Notes: generated from the sequence alone by a model not told the origin. A stretch of 64,000 bases of DNA from an uncultured Flavobacteriales bacterium (GCA_946482515.1 CAMLRS010000004.1:1-64000); one strand, 5' to 3'; shown: positions 29,331 through 37,977, counted from the first letter of the stretch. Numbers and translations: made by a program.

Positions 29331-29361
29331 AAGGGGAAGATTCTGGTCTTCCCCTTTTTTG
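29331..29361 (+). terminator. Rho-independent terminator between the MORN giants
   Basis: Perfect 10-bp stem AAGGGGAAGA (29331-29340) and TCTTCCCCTT (29347-29356) followed by TTTTTG. Confidence 0.88.
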
Positions 29362-29390
29362 TTTCAATGTCACGAAACTTCGTATTTTCG
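29358..29390 (+). promoter_or_regulatory. Predicted promoter of the second MORN giant
   Basis: TTTG (29358-29361) and TATTTTCG (29383-29390) are separated by 21 bases. The -33 box lies in the T-run of the preceding terminator. Confidence 0.45.
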
Positions 29391-29423
29391 CAGGCTATAG
29401 ATCAATCTTTAAACCCTCCTCGT

Positions 29424-32400
29424 ATGCGCTGGCTTTTCATCGTTGCTTTCCTTTTTGCATTACCGCTTCAGGCACAGGTAGAACGTGCTACCTGGAACGG
29501 GAAAGAATACTACGTCTATCCGCACCAGGACGAATCACAGTCGATGGGGAACAGCTCGTTCAACATCTTTGCCATGCTCGCCGAATCGAAGGAAGTGCTT
29601 CAGCGCGACGAAAAGAACCGGAAAGTGATCAGCGTGACCGTTGAACCGATCAAAAAGGAAGAACAGTCTGCCTTCCTGCTGAAAGAACGGAAATTCAGAA
29701 AAACGAAAGAATTCTTCCTCCTGGCACTGCAGGCACATCCCGAATTGTTCTACCACTCCGAACCTTCCATCCGTGAAGACATTATTCCGGCAACAGAGCC
29801 TTTACCCGACGGCGATTACATTCAATATTACCGCGACCTCCCCTACCTCGACGGAAAGATCATGCGCTACCGCAACGATGTGGTGGCAGCCGTGTTCTCC
29901 ATCAAAAACGGGCAGCTGAACGGATCTGCGCAATGGATCGCTGCTAACGGTAAAATCATCAAGCAGGGACAGTACGTCAACGGCACGCGTGACGGCGTTT
30001 GGAACACCTTCTACTACACCCCGAAATACGAGGAAAATGCCCCGGAAATCGAGGAGCCAAAGGAATACACCCTGGCACTGCTCGAAGAATCGATTGCAAA
30101 GCAGCAATACGATACACTTGTAGAGCACTGGGAATTCAAGCTCGGACTGCGTGAAGGCAAATACACCAAAATCGTGTCAGGCGTGCTGCTCGAATCGGGC
30201 CACTTTCACGACGATAAGGAATCGGGCGAATGGATCATTAAAGAATACCAGTATACGGAAATCGAGACGAAAGGAGCTTACAACTTTAAGCGTTCAAAAG
30301 ATCCCGTATTGCGGAAGCATTTTACCTACGCCAATCCGAAGAAAGTCGGCCGCAGCGTAATCATCCGCAACGAATACATGCCGATGGATTACTGGTACAA
30401 CGAGGAAACGGAAGAAGAATTCAACCTCGAACTCGACGGTGTCGAGCTGCAATTCGATTCCTTCAGCTCCTTCTTCGATCTGTATGATCCTGAATCAGAA
30501 ACCGAAGACATTGAACTGCCTCATGAAGACAACACGTCGTACGAAGGTGCAGAGGAAGAGTTCAATTACTACGACGAAATGCCCTACTTCGATGGGGAAT
30601 ACGAGGATATCACGCTTAACAAAATGATCGATTCCCTGGGTTACCAGTTCAAATACGAAGGCGTGTACGAAGAATACTACGAAAACGGGCAGCTGAAACT
30701 GCGTTTCGAGGTCCGGGACGGCGTGCTGGTAAAAGAAGACACCGTTTTCTGGGACAACGGGGAGGCTGCGAACGTGATCAACTTTTTGCCGGATTCTAAC
30801 ATTTACGAGCAGCTGTTCTACGGCTACGACGGCAAGCTGTTCCAGCGCAAAACCTATGACGCCAAAGGTAATCCGCTGGGTGAGGAAGACGAAGATGACG
30901 AATACGGCTACTATGACGAATACGACAAAACGGTTACGATCAATGGCCGTGAATACCGCCAGGACCTGTACTGGAACCAATATATATTCGAAGAAAAATT
31001 GAAGCTGGCAGATTCGCTGACCGAAAAACAGGTTATCGGAGAAGAGCTTTGGATCCGGGATTCATCGCTGGCGACCCTAAAAACCTACGATCCTGTCAGC
31101 AGGACCTTGTCGGAAGTGCGCTATGACATCTCGAACAAACCGATTATTACCTTCCAGACGGCTTTCAGCGACGATTTTTCTGTCGTTACGAGTGAAACGA
31201 ATGCCCGCATTGCCAACCTGCGTTACCACAATTACAGCAACGGGTCTTATATCCCGGACAATCCATACAAAGGCGGTGGAAGCGATTCAGTATTACCGGA
31301 GCGCATTACCTACTGGCGCGCGCAATACGACCGCGAATCGGACGCGACGCTTTACCTGGACGAAGCACCGTTCACCGGTTCCTTCAGCATAGCACTCAAA
31401 CAGGGAAGCTATGCCCTGAAAACGACGCCGAACAACATTTCCTTCCGCATTCCGAAAAACGAATCGCTGCTGGCAGACAAAGTCATCACGAAGTACTACA
31501 AGAATCCGAAAGGGAAACGCAGCCCGCTGATGGATTATACCTTCATGAGCAATTTCATGCCTATAAGCAACGGTGTCTCCTACCTGATGCCGTATATGGA
31601 TTTCATGCAGGAATATTCGGATGATTACGAAGGCGAAAACCCGTTGGCGTCTGACAAACAGCCTGTAGATGCGAAGATCACCGGTATGTACCTGAACGGC
31701 AAGCCGGAAGGACAGTGGAAAACAATAGATCAATACGGTGATGTGATCAAAGAGGCCAGCTTCGTCAAAGGCGAGCCGGATGGTACGATCACCACGTACG
31801 GAACGGCGCTCCCGCTCACCAAAAAACAGCTGAAGTGGCTCAATAAGAACCAGGAATACCTGGACTATCTCGCCGAAGAGCATTATGATATACGATCGGA
31901 ACACCCTCAGGAAAAAGTGCGCTACGTTTCGGAGACGAGAACTTTCCGGAACGGTATGGCCAATGGCCCGGCTGTTCAATACAACTGGAAAGGCGATACC
32001 ACTTCTTATGAATTCTACAAAGACGGTTCACTCGAAGGCTTGTGCTTCGAGCGCGACCAATACGTTTACAGCACCCGCCATTATGAAGACGGCTTGCTCG
32101 ATGGCCTCGCACAAACCTGGATTACGCTTCCAGACCGCGAGCCTATCCTGCTTTACGATCTCAACTTCCAGAACGGTGGCTTGCAGGGCGAATCCAAAGC
32201 GTATCATACCAACGGCAAGCTGGCCAAACACGGTTTCTTCCTTTCCAACCAGCCTATCGACGATTACGAAGCGTTCGACACGCTCGGCGTACGCTACCAG
32301 TACGTGAAATTCCTCTACGGTCAGCCGGTGGAAGAGAAAATCTGGGAAGAAAACCAGCTCAGCGTGCGCTACACCTTCGACTGGCGCGATTCCATCCCGT

Positions 32401-33257
32401 TCGAAACCTGGGATATTGCCGAGTCCAGCAGCCTCGATCGTTTGCTCGTGGAAATGGACTGGAGCAACGGCAGCGAATACCAGCCTTATTTCGGTCGCCC
32501 GAGCCTGGTTGATAAAGCGAGCATCGATTACACAATGACCAAGTACTACCCGGACGATAAAATTGCCCGCGAAGGCATGATCTCCAGCGGTAAAAAAGTC
32601 GGCTGCTGGAATTATTACAACTTCGCCGGTCGCTTCCTGTACGAAGTCGACTATAAAGACACCATCATCGTGGTCAACGACAGCATCAAGTTCAAATCAA
32701 AAGGTATTTTGACCTATGTCGATGAAAAAGGCGATCCGCTGAGCCACAGCTACGTGATCGAGAAATTCGAGAAATACGATTGCTCGCATACCGATCATTA
32801 CGAAGAGCGCATGCTGTATACGTTCTGGGAAAAAGACACCAACGTTCACCACATCAATGGCTACGTGAAAAACTATTACGACAACGGTGTACTGCAGAAC
32901 GAAGGCTGGATGAAAGATGGCTTGCCGACCGGTGTCTGGAAAATGTACGATAATGCCGGTAACCTCAGCCATGTTGGCGAATACGTGATGGGTAAACGCC
33001 AGGGACGCTGGCTTTCCGGCGATCTCGGACAGGTAAAATACCTCGGCGACATCTGCCTGAACCCGAACCTGCCGAACCTCGAAGAAATCATGGCCTACCA
33101 GGAAAAACTGCTGGATATTTCCGTCGTGTACTACCGCATGGGCAACGTCATCAAAACCGAATACTACGGTATCAATATGAACCCGAACGATCCGCCGGAA
33201 AATTACTACGGCGAAGAAGAATACTTCGAAGGCGACTATTACGACGAGCGCGATTAA
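29424..33257 (+). CDS. Giant secreted MORN-type repeat protein 2
   Basis: A 1277-residue exported paralog of the preceding gene. ATG 29424 begins a clean signal peptide (MRWLFIVAFLFALPLQAQ); upstream in-frame codons add no plausible signal. The N-terminal and middle parts have diverged from its neighbour, with insertions such as acidic runs at about residues 370-420. From about residue 890 on the two proteins align without gaps, sharing FDLNFQNG, GESKAYH, EEKIWEENQLSVRYTFDWRD, NYYDNGVLQNEGW and the tail YYGEEEYFEGDYYDE. Localisation is presumably periplasmic or outer surface. No enzyme motif is visible. Confidence 0.85.
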   Translation: MRWLFIVAFLFALPLQAQVERATWNGKEYYVYPHQDESQSMGNSSFNIFAMLAESKEVLQRDEKNRKVISVTVEPIKKEEQSAFLLKERKFRKTKEFFLLALQAHPELFYHSEPSIREDIIPATEPLPDGDYIQYYRDLPYLDGKIMRYRNDVVAAVFSIKNGQLNGSAQWIAANGKIIKQGQYVNGTRDGVWNTFYYTPKYEENAPEIEEPKEYTLALLEESIAKQQYDTLVEHWEFKLGLREGKYTKIVSGVLLESGHFHDDKESGEWIIKEYQYTEIETKGAYNFKRSKDPVLRKHFTYANPKKVGRSVIIRNEYMPMDYWYNEETEEEFNLELDGVELQFDSFSSFFDLYDPESETEDIELPHEDNTSYEGAEEEFNYYDEMPYFDGEYEDITLNKMIDSLGYQFKYEGVYEEYYENGQLKLRFEVRDGVLVKEDTVFWDNGEAANVINFLPDSNIYEQLFYGYDGKLFQRKTYDAKGNPLGEEDEDDEYGYYDEYDKTVTINGREYRQDLYWNQYIFEEKLKLADSLTEKQVIGEELWIRDSSLATLKTYDPVSRTLSEVRYDISNKPIITFQTAFSDDFSVVTSETNARIANLRYHNYSNGSYIPDNPYKGGGSDSVLPERITYWRAQYDRESDATLYLDEAPFTGSFSIALKQGSYALKTTPNNISFRIPKNESLLADKVITKYYKNPKGKRSPLMDYTFMSNFMPISNGVSYLMPYMDFMQEYSDDYEGENPLASDKQPVDAKITGMYLNGKPEGQWKTIDQYGDVIKEASFVKGEPDGTITTYGTALPLTKKQLKWLNKNQEYLDYLAEEHYDIRSEHPQEKVRYVSETRTFRNGMANGPAVQYNWKGDTTSYEFYKDGSLEGLCFERDQYVYSTRHYEDGLLDGLAQTWITLPDREPILLYDLNFQNGGLQGESKAYHTNGKLAKHGFFLSNQPIDDYEAFDTLGVRYQYVKFLYGQPVEEKIWEENQLSVRYTFDWRDSIPFETWDIAESSSLDRLLVEMDWSNGSEYQPYFGRPSLVDKASIDYTMTKYYPDDKIAREGMISSGKKVGCWNYYNFAGRFLYEVDYKDTIIVVNDSIKFKSKGILTYVDEKGDPLSHSYVIEKFEKYDCSHTDHYEERMLYTFWEKDTNVHHINGYVKNYYDNGVLQNEGWMKDGLPTGVWKMYDNAGNLSHVGEYVMGKRQGRWLSGDLGQVKYLGDICLNPNLPNLEEIMAYQEKLLDISVVYYRMGNVIKTEYYGINMNPNDPPENYYGEEEYFEGDYYDERD

Positions 33258-33273
33258 ATCATTGCCATAAAAG

Positions 33274-33308
33274 AAAAGCCGCCTTCCTATTGGGAGAGCG
33301 GCTTTTTC
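33274..33308 (+). terminator. Rho-independent terminator after the MORN pair
   Basis: Stem AAAAGCCGC (33274-33282) and GCGGCTTTT (33298-33306), with T-rich sequence on the 3' side. Confidence 0.85.
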
Positions 33309-33345
33309 TGTAACTCGCTATTTAAACTAACTGCATTTTCTGGTT

Positions 33346-33433
33346 AACTGCGGGGTCTTCTTTGAGCTAATAGGTCTTATAAAAGCCATACGTGCGTCAG
33401 CATAAGTAAGTGTAAGGACCCCCTTTCGCAGTT
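33346..33433. other. Long-range complementary arms in the gap before the fasciclin gene
   Basis: AACTGCG then GGGTC (33346-33357) can pair with GACCCC (33417-33422) and CGCAGTT (33427-33433), enclosing about 60 bases with no ORF. It may form the transcript end of the minus-strand fasciclin gene. Confidence 0.3.
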
Positions 33434-33442
33434 GGAACGCTT

Positions 33443-34009
33443 TTACATTTTCGGCAGCACCACTTTGTCGATCACGTGGATCACACCATTCGACTGGTAC
33501 ACATCGTAGGTGCTGATGTTAGCTGTGTTGCCGTTTTCATCGGTGAGCGTGATATTGTGATCACCGTTCATTTTCGCCCACAGCTTGCCACCGCTTACGG
33601 TTGTCAGCTCAACGGAACCGCCGCCTTTTTTGATCGCTGCTGCAATGGCTTTAAAGTCCATTTTTCCAGCTACGACGTGGTACGTGAGCACTTTAGTCAG
33701 GGTCGCTTTATTTTCCGGCTTCAGCAATGTTTCCACTGTTCCGGTTGGCAGGTTTTCGAAGGCATCGTTTACCGGTGCAAAAACCGTAAAAGGTCCTTTT
33801 CCCTGCAATGTTTCCACCAGCTCAGCTGCCTTTACGGCTGCTACCAGCGTGGTGTGGTCCTTGGAGTTTACCGCATTTTCCACGATGTTTTTAGCCGGGT
33901 ACATCTTCTCACCGCCTACTACGGTTGTCATGTCCTGCGCACTTGCAGTGAAGGTCATCAACATGCCTGTTGCCAGTGCCATTCCGAAGGTTAAAATCTG
34001 CTTTTTCAT
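33443..34009 (-). CDS. Secreted fasciclin-domain protein
   Basis: A 188-residue exported protein: signal peptide of about 24 residues (ending FTASAQ), a short linker, then one FAS1 domain. The FAS1 H1 box (GPFTVFAPVNDAFENLP), the central YHVVAGK and the C-terminal SNGVIHVIDKVVLP are intact. Bacterial FAS1 proteins act in surface adhesion or matrix binding. Length is typical of single-domain members. It is monocistronic. The upstream gap contains a terminal-inverted-repeat element rather than a neighbouring gene. Confidence 0.95.
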   Translation of the reverse strand: MKKQILTFGMALATGMLMTFTASAQDMTTVVGGEKMYPAKNIVENAVNSKDHTTLVAAVKAAELVETLQGKGPFTVFAPVNDAFENLPTGTVETLLKPENKATLTKVLTYHVVAGKMDFKAIAAAIKKGGGSVELTTVSGGKLWAKMNGDHNITLTDENGNTANISTYDVYQSNGVIHVIDKVVLPKM

Positions 34010-34148
34010 AATCGTTAATTTGGTTTGTAAAGATTTTGACTCACTTACGCCCGGATTCGAAACTTGGATTTTTGAAGTAGCAGATTTTTTGAAATAAAAT
34101 CATGAGTGACTGAAAATCAATGAGATAAAAATGGAAGTCACGACGTGC

Positions 34149-34440
34149 TTCACCACAAAGGAGCAGAGACTTTTTTACTGCGCTGTGTTTGTTAAGACAG
34201 CAAAGATGATTGTGGTAGAATTTCTGTTTTCCCCCTTTGGAGCTTGCCTCGCCGGCAGGCAGGGGGGACTAAGGGGGAGGATAATACGTCTTGGCCACCC
34301 TTCATTTCTTCCGCCTCAGGCTGAAATAGAGGCTTCAGTCTTCATTCTAAAAATAAGACAAGAGTCCCTTTGCTCCAGCCTGCGGCAGGCAGGTTCTTAA
34401 GCAGTATGCTCTATATGAGTCTTTGCTCCTTTGTGGTGAA
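34149..34440. repeat. Terminal-inverted-repeat element, copy 3, with nested insertions
   Basis: Left end TTCACCACAAAGGAGCAGAG (34149-34168) and right end CTTTGCTCCTTTGTGGTGAA (34421-34440) are inverted repeats with one mismatch. The 292-bp interior holds a copy of the CCCCCTTTGGAG repeat (34231-34281), itself split by a GC-rich palindrome, and a second palindrome AGCCTGCGGCAGGCAGGT near 34376-34393. The element occupies most of the 444-base gap 34010-34453. No ORF is supported in it. Confidence 0.88.
34231..34281 (+). repeat. CCCCCTTTGGAGGGGG-type repeat, copy B, interrupted
   Basis: CCCCCTTTGGAG (34231-34242), then a 20-base palindromic insert CTTGCCTCGCCGGCAGGCAG, then GGGGGACTAAGGGGGAGGA. 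Removing the insert restores the sequence of the other copies. Confidence 0.8.
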
Positions 34441-34453
34441 AGAAAAAGTGAGC

Positions 34454-35785
34454 TTAAATTTCCTTCTCTTCAAACGTAATCCCGTAGCCTTTCAGCTCTT
34501 CGAGGATAGGATTGTACACCTGCGGACGGATCGGAATATGAACACCCGTTTCCAGTAATGTTCCCTGGAGGATCATTTTGGCGCAGATAGCTACCGGCAA
34601 TCCGACGGTATTGGACATCGAGGTGTAAACATCATCTTGACCGATGTTCACCATAGACGAATCGATGCCTTTTTCTTCGCCGTTGAGCGTGTAGCGGAAC
34701 TGGTGTACCATGACCAGCATGTCTTTGTCGTTGGGTTCCAGTACCAGCTTATCTACCAGGATTTTTTCGAGGATCTGTGCCGGAGTGGCATTTTCAAAGC
34801 CGATGACAGTCGTATCGTCAAACAATCCCAGCCATTGGAACAGGTCCAGGGATGTAACGCCATACGACTGGCAGAAATGGAGGAATTTCTCCTCTATGCT
34901 TAACGTGGTGTTATAAGGCAGGAAGGTATTGATGTAGGTTCTTGGGGTCAGCTCTGCTGCTTCCGGCATTGCATAGCTGTCGTCGGTCATGCCGAGCTGG
35001 GCAAAAATATTCCAGTGCTGGCAGAATCCTGGTCGACGTAAGGTTCCGCGGTAAAGCGTCGGGATGGTCTCGAGCCCGTAAACGCTGCGGTAGGAAAGGG
35101 AATCGCGGTTGGCATAACCGTCGAAGCTGCCGTAGCCTTCCACGTTGATGCGGTCGAGGCGCACGAACAATTGCTGGTAAGGAATGGTTTTATACTGGTG
35201 ACGGTCGATGTAATGCGCCGCGCCGCCCGTACCGGCCACTACGACGTTTCTAGGGTTCCAGGTGAATTTGTAATGCCACGGGTTGTTGTCGCTTTCCGGT
35301 GCGATGAGCCCGCCGCAGTATGATTTGAAGCTCGTGATCTCGCCGCCGGCAGCGCGGATCTCGTCGATGATTTTCATCGCGCTCATGTGGTCCAGTCCTG
35401 GATCAACGCCGATTTCGTTCATGATCAAAACACCTGCTTTGACTGCTTCTTCGTGCAATGCGTGCATTTCTGCCGAAACATACGAAGGTGTGATGAGGTG
35501 TTTACCGAGCGCGATGCAGTCTTTTGCCACTTCTGCATGAAAACGGGCCGGCAACATACTGATCACAAGATCGGCCTGGGCAATTTCCGGTTTTCGTTGC
35601 TCCGGATTCAGTGCATCAAAAGCCAGCGCTACGCCGTTCGGGGAATCGCCCAGCTTGCGTTTCACGAGCTGCGGATCGGTATCCGTAACACGGATTTGCC
35701 AGTTATTAGCCTGTGCGTGCTGCAACAGGTAGCGAATCAGAGACGATGCAGAAAGACCTGCACCCAGGATAAGGACTTTTTTCAT
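34454..35785 (-). CDS. Saccharopine dehydrogenase-like protein
   Basis: A 443-residue cytoplasmic oxidoreductase. The N-terminus MKKVLILGAGLSASSLIRYL is a Rossmann NAD(P)-binding motif (GxGxxx), followed by VTDTDP at the end of strand 2. MNEIGVDPGLDHMSA and FKSYCGGL are signatures of the saccharopine dehydrogenase C-terminal domain, which covers about residues 130-430. The family acts in lysine metabolism, forming or splitting saccharopine, but bacterial members also work on other amino-imino substrates such as carboxynorspermidine. The substrate is not certain. It stands alone, with a weak -7 box (minus-strand TAATTTCG at 35804-35811) upstream. Confidence 0.85.
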   Translation of the reverse strand: MKKVLILGAGLSASSLIRYLLQHAQANNWQIRVTDTDPQLVKRKLGDSPNGVALAFDALNPEQRKPEIAQADLVISMLPARFHAEVAKDCIALGKHLITPSYVSAEMHALHEEAVKAGVLIMNEIGVDPGLDHMSAMKIIDEIRAAGGEITSFKSYCGGLIAPESDNNPWHYKFTWNPRNVVVAGTGGAAHYIDRHQYKTIPYQQLFVRLDRINVEGYGSFDGYANRDSLSYRSVYGLETIPTLYRGTLRRPGFCQHWNIFAQLGMTDDSYAMPEAAELTPRTYINTFLPYNTTLSIEEKFLHFCQSYGVTSLDLFQWLGLFDDTTVIGFENATPAQILEKILVDKLVLEPNDKDMLVMVHQFRYTLNGEEKGIDSSMVNIGQDDVYTSMSNTVGLPVAICAKMILQGTLLETGVHIPIRPQVYNPILEELKGYGITFEEKEI

Positions 35786-35933
35786 TCCGGTGTAATCGAA
35801 GTACGAAATTACATCCGATCGGGCATAGTTGTTCGCTTGTTGCAGGAAGATTGGTCGAAATCAAGTGAAAATAAAGTTCGGAATCGTGTATTTCTAACAT
35901 TTTTCTAACAAACGCACACGTGTCGTCAGAAAG

Positions 35934-36881
35934 TCACGCTTGTTCCTGTACCCAGTCGATGATTTTATCGGCCAGCACATTGCTGAGCTTGAAATAGCTT
36001 TCGTTCGTCCAGCCGCCGATATGTGGCGTGAGGAGCACTTTTTCGGAATCCAGCAGGTAACGGAGTCCTTCGGGGATGTCGCCCTCGAAAAAGGCTTCAA
36101 AAGAGGATTTTTCAAATTCGTTGACATCCAGCCCGGCGCCTAGCACTTTACCAGCTTCGATGGCCCGGATGAGCGCAGTCGTTTCCACAATTTTCCCGCG
36201 GGAAAGATTCAGCAGGAAAATCGGATTGCCCAGTGCGTCGAAGAATTCCTGGTCGGCGAAGTAAATGGTTTCTTCATTTTGCGGAATGTGAAAGCTGATG
36301 ACGTCGGCTTTGTTCAATAGCGCTTCAAGCGTGGCTTCCATAACGAAATCCGTTCCAAAACCGCTTTTGTATTTGTCGTAGGCGAGCACTTTGACATCGA
36401 ATCCGCGGAGCTTGCGGGCAAAAGCCGCACCATTGTTCCCGTAGCCAATAATGCCCACCGTTTTGCCGTCGAGCTCAATCCCGCGGTTGCCCTCGCGGTC
36501 CCATTTTCCTGCGCGCACCTCGTTGTGAGAGCTGCCAATGCGGTTCATGAGCGAAAGCAACATGCCCAGCGCGTGTTCGCCTACAGCGTTGCGGTTGCCT
36601 TCGGGTGCGTTGAACAATTGAATGCCGCGATCGGCGCAATAAGCTTCATCGATGTTTTCCATACCGGCCCCCGAACGGGCAATGAACTGTAGGTTCGGGG
36701 CAAAGCGCAGCAGGGCTTCATTCATCGGGAAACGCGAGCGGATCACGATTCCTTCGGCGTCTTTGAGGCCTTCCTGACAATCTTCCATCGACCAATCAGA
36801 CGCGTCGATACACTCCCACCCGATGGCTGTCAATCGTTCGGCAAGTACTTCGTGTACGGTATCGAGGAAGATCGTTTTCAC
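35934..36881 (-). CDS. NAD-dependent 2-hydroxyacid dehydrogenase (SerA-like)
   Basis: A 315-residue member of the D-isomer-specific 2-hydroxyacid dehydrogenase family. The NAD-binding motif GIIGYGNNGAAFARKLRGF lies at about residues 141-159. Catalytic residues are suggested by Arg in NLSRGKIVET and by the His in TPHIGGWT near the C-terminus. It resembles phosphoglycerate dehydrogenase but lacks the C-terminal ACT domain; either serine synthesis or another 2-hydroxyacid is possible. No serC lies within the window. A terminator hairpin separates it from the SRPBCC gene upstream. Confidence 0.85.
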   Translation of the reverse strand: MKTIFLDTVHEVLAERLTAIGWECIDASDWSMEDCQEGLKDAEGIVIRSRFPMNEALLRFAPNLQFIARSGAGMENIDEAYCADRGIQLFNAPEGNRNAVGEHALGMLLSLMNRIGSSHNEVRAGKWDREGNRGIELDGKTVGIIGYGNNGAAFARKLRGFDVKVLAYDKYKSGFGTDFVMEATLEALLNKADVISFHIPQNEETIYFADQEFFDALGNPIFLLNLSRGKIVETTALIRAIEAGKVLGAGLDVNEFEKSSFEAFFEGDIPEGLRYLLDSEKVLLTPHIGGWTNESYFKLSNVLADKIIDWVQEQA

Positions 36882-36916
36882 AGGCGTGAATGTACAAATT
36901 TCCCCGCTTCGGAAAG

Positions 36917-36942
36917 CAAAAGGGACGGAAAACCGTCCCTCT
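36917..36942 (-). terminator. Rho-independent terminator of the ArsR-SRPBCC operon
   Basis: Perfect stem AGGGACGG (36921-36928) and CCGTCCCT (36933-36940) with an AAAA loop; read on the minus strand it is followed by TTTTGCTTT. It starts a few bases after the SRPBCC stop codon. Confidence 0.82.
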
Positions 36943-36944
36943 GA

Positions 36945-37373
36945 TCACTTTTCTACAAACTCCATCAGGCGCTTGCCAATGAAGCCTGTCCAGCCTGCTT
37001 CGAAGTTGCTTACCGCGAAATCCGGGTTGGCTGAGAGCGTTTCCAATCCTGCATGAGTGAGCTTCACCCGCGTGCGATTTTCGCCTTCGGGAAAGAGCTC
37101 AAACGTCACCAGTGTATCGCCTTCGTAGCCATCATAACGCCAGCTGTAAGAGATCTTCTTTTCTTCGATCACTTCTTTGACCACGCAGATGTGGAGGTAC
37201 ATGTTTTGAGGTGTTCTCCCGCCTTCGAAGGTGAATTCCGTTCCCACCACTGGTTTGAACGCCGGGAGGTCGAAATACCATTGCTTCATCTGGTCTTTGT
37301 CGGTAATGGCTTTCCAGACCCGCGCTACCGGTGCGTTGTAGGTCCGCTCGATTTCAAAAGGTTGTGTACTCAT
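36945..37373 (-). CDS. SRPBCC/AHSA1-domain protein
   Basis: A 142-residue protein of the START-like superfamily, related to the C-terminal domain of Hsp90 activator Aha1. IERTYNAPVARVWKAITD at the N-terminus, GTEFTFEGG in the middle and GWTGFIGKRLMEFVE at the end mark the fold, which has a deep hydrophobic pocket. Members next to an ArsR-type regulator are common and of unknown physiological role. It starts 12 bases after the regulator stops, so the two form an operon controlled by the palindromic operators upstream. Confidence 0.92.
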   Translation of the reverse strand: MSTQPFEIERTYNAPVARVWKAITDKDQMKQWYFDLPAFKPVVGTEFTFEGGRTPQNMYLHICVVKEVIEEKKISYSWRYDGYEGDTLVTFELFPEGENRTRVKLTHAGLETLSANPDFAVSNFEAGWTGFIGKRLMEFVEK

Positions 37374-37385
37374 ATGCTTTCGTTT

Positions 37386-37703
37386 TTAAGGATGATCGGT
37401 TGTTTTTTCCAGGAAATCGCCCAGTGCGTCCAGCTTCGCGTTCCAGAATCGGCTGTACTGTTCGATCCATTCGGAAACTTCGTTCAGGGATTGTAGCTGC
37501 ACTTCACAAAAACGCTCCCGTCCCTGTTGCTTCACGGTCAGTAAGCCACATTCGGTCAGGATGCGGATCTGCTTGGAAATGGCCGGTCGGCTGATGTCGA
37601 ACTGTTCTGCCACCGCATTCAGGTTCATCGGTTGCTGGGCTACCAGGTGAATGATCGCCCTGCGCGTGGGATCGGCTATGGCCTGGAAAACGTCTCTTCT
37701 CAT
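37386..37703 (-). CDS. ArsR-family transcriptional regulator
   Basis: A 105-residue winged-helix repressor. FQAIADPTRRAIIHLVAQQPMNLNAVAEQFDISRPAISKQI contains the helix-turn-helix (about residues 30-50, with SRPAISKQIRIL as recognition helix), followed by the wing GLLTVKQQGRERFCEV. No cysteine pair for metal binding is seen in the metal-sensing positions; this is the SdpR/YczG-like group paired with an AHSA1 protein. It probably represses its own operon through two GTAACC-N4-GGTTAC palindromes at its promoter. Confidence 0.93.
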   Translation of the reverse strand: MRRDVFQAIADPTRRAIIHLVAQQPMNLNAVAEQFDISRPAISKQIRILTECGLLTVKQQGRERFCEVQLQSLNEVSEWIEQYSRFWNAKLDALGDFLEKTTDHP

Positions 37704-37721
37704 CGGTTTGGGATTAAATAG

Positions 37722-37737
37722 GTAACCGTTTGGTTAC
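37722..37737 (-). promoter_or_regulatory. Operator 1 for the ArsR-type regulator
   Basis: GTAACCGTTTGGTTAC is a palindrome, GTAACC-N4-GGTTAC, 18 bases upstream of the regulator gene. It touches the -7 box. Confidence 0.75.
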
Positions 37738-37744
37738 AAATATA
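37737..37744 (-). promoter_or_regulatory. Predicted -7 box of the ArsR-SRPBCC operon
   Basis: The minus strand reads TATATTTG, an exact TAnnTTTG match lying between the two operators and sharing one base with operator 1. Confidence 0.6.
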
Positions 37745-37750
37745 GAATAA

Positions 37751-37766
37751 GTAACCGAATGGTTAC
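37751..37766 (-). promoter_or_regulatory. Operator 2 for the ArsR-type regulator
   Basis: GTAACCGAATGGTTAC repeats the GTAACC-N4-GGTTAC palindrome 29 bases from operator 1, covering the region just upstream of the -7 box. Confidence 0.75.
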
Positions 37767-37830
37767 GTGTTTGGAAAGGAAAATTGTGAAAAAACGCTGG
37801 AAACCCTGATTTTACTGGAAGCGTCTAAAT

Positions 37831-37935
37831 ATCTAGAATTCTAGATTTTGGAAATTCCAGAATTCCTGATCTCATTGCTTGCTATTGGCAATTCGCAATA
37901 TTTCGAATTCTCGAATTCCAGTTTGAGATTTGCCA
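37831..37935. repeat. GAATTC/CTAGA-rich palindromic region
   Basis: A perfect 16-bp palindrome ATCTAGAATTCTAGAT (37831-37846) is followed by GGAAATTCCAGAATTCC and later CGAATTCTCGAATTCCA, words that repeat and can pair. ATCTCA (37869-37874) and TGAGAT (37924-37929) close a larger loop. Confidence 0.5.
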
Positions 37936-37977
37936 GCATTTCCTTGTTATCTTCGTATTCTTTAACAGGAACACCGC

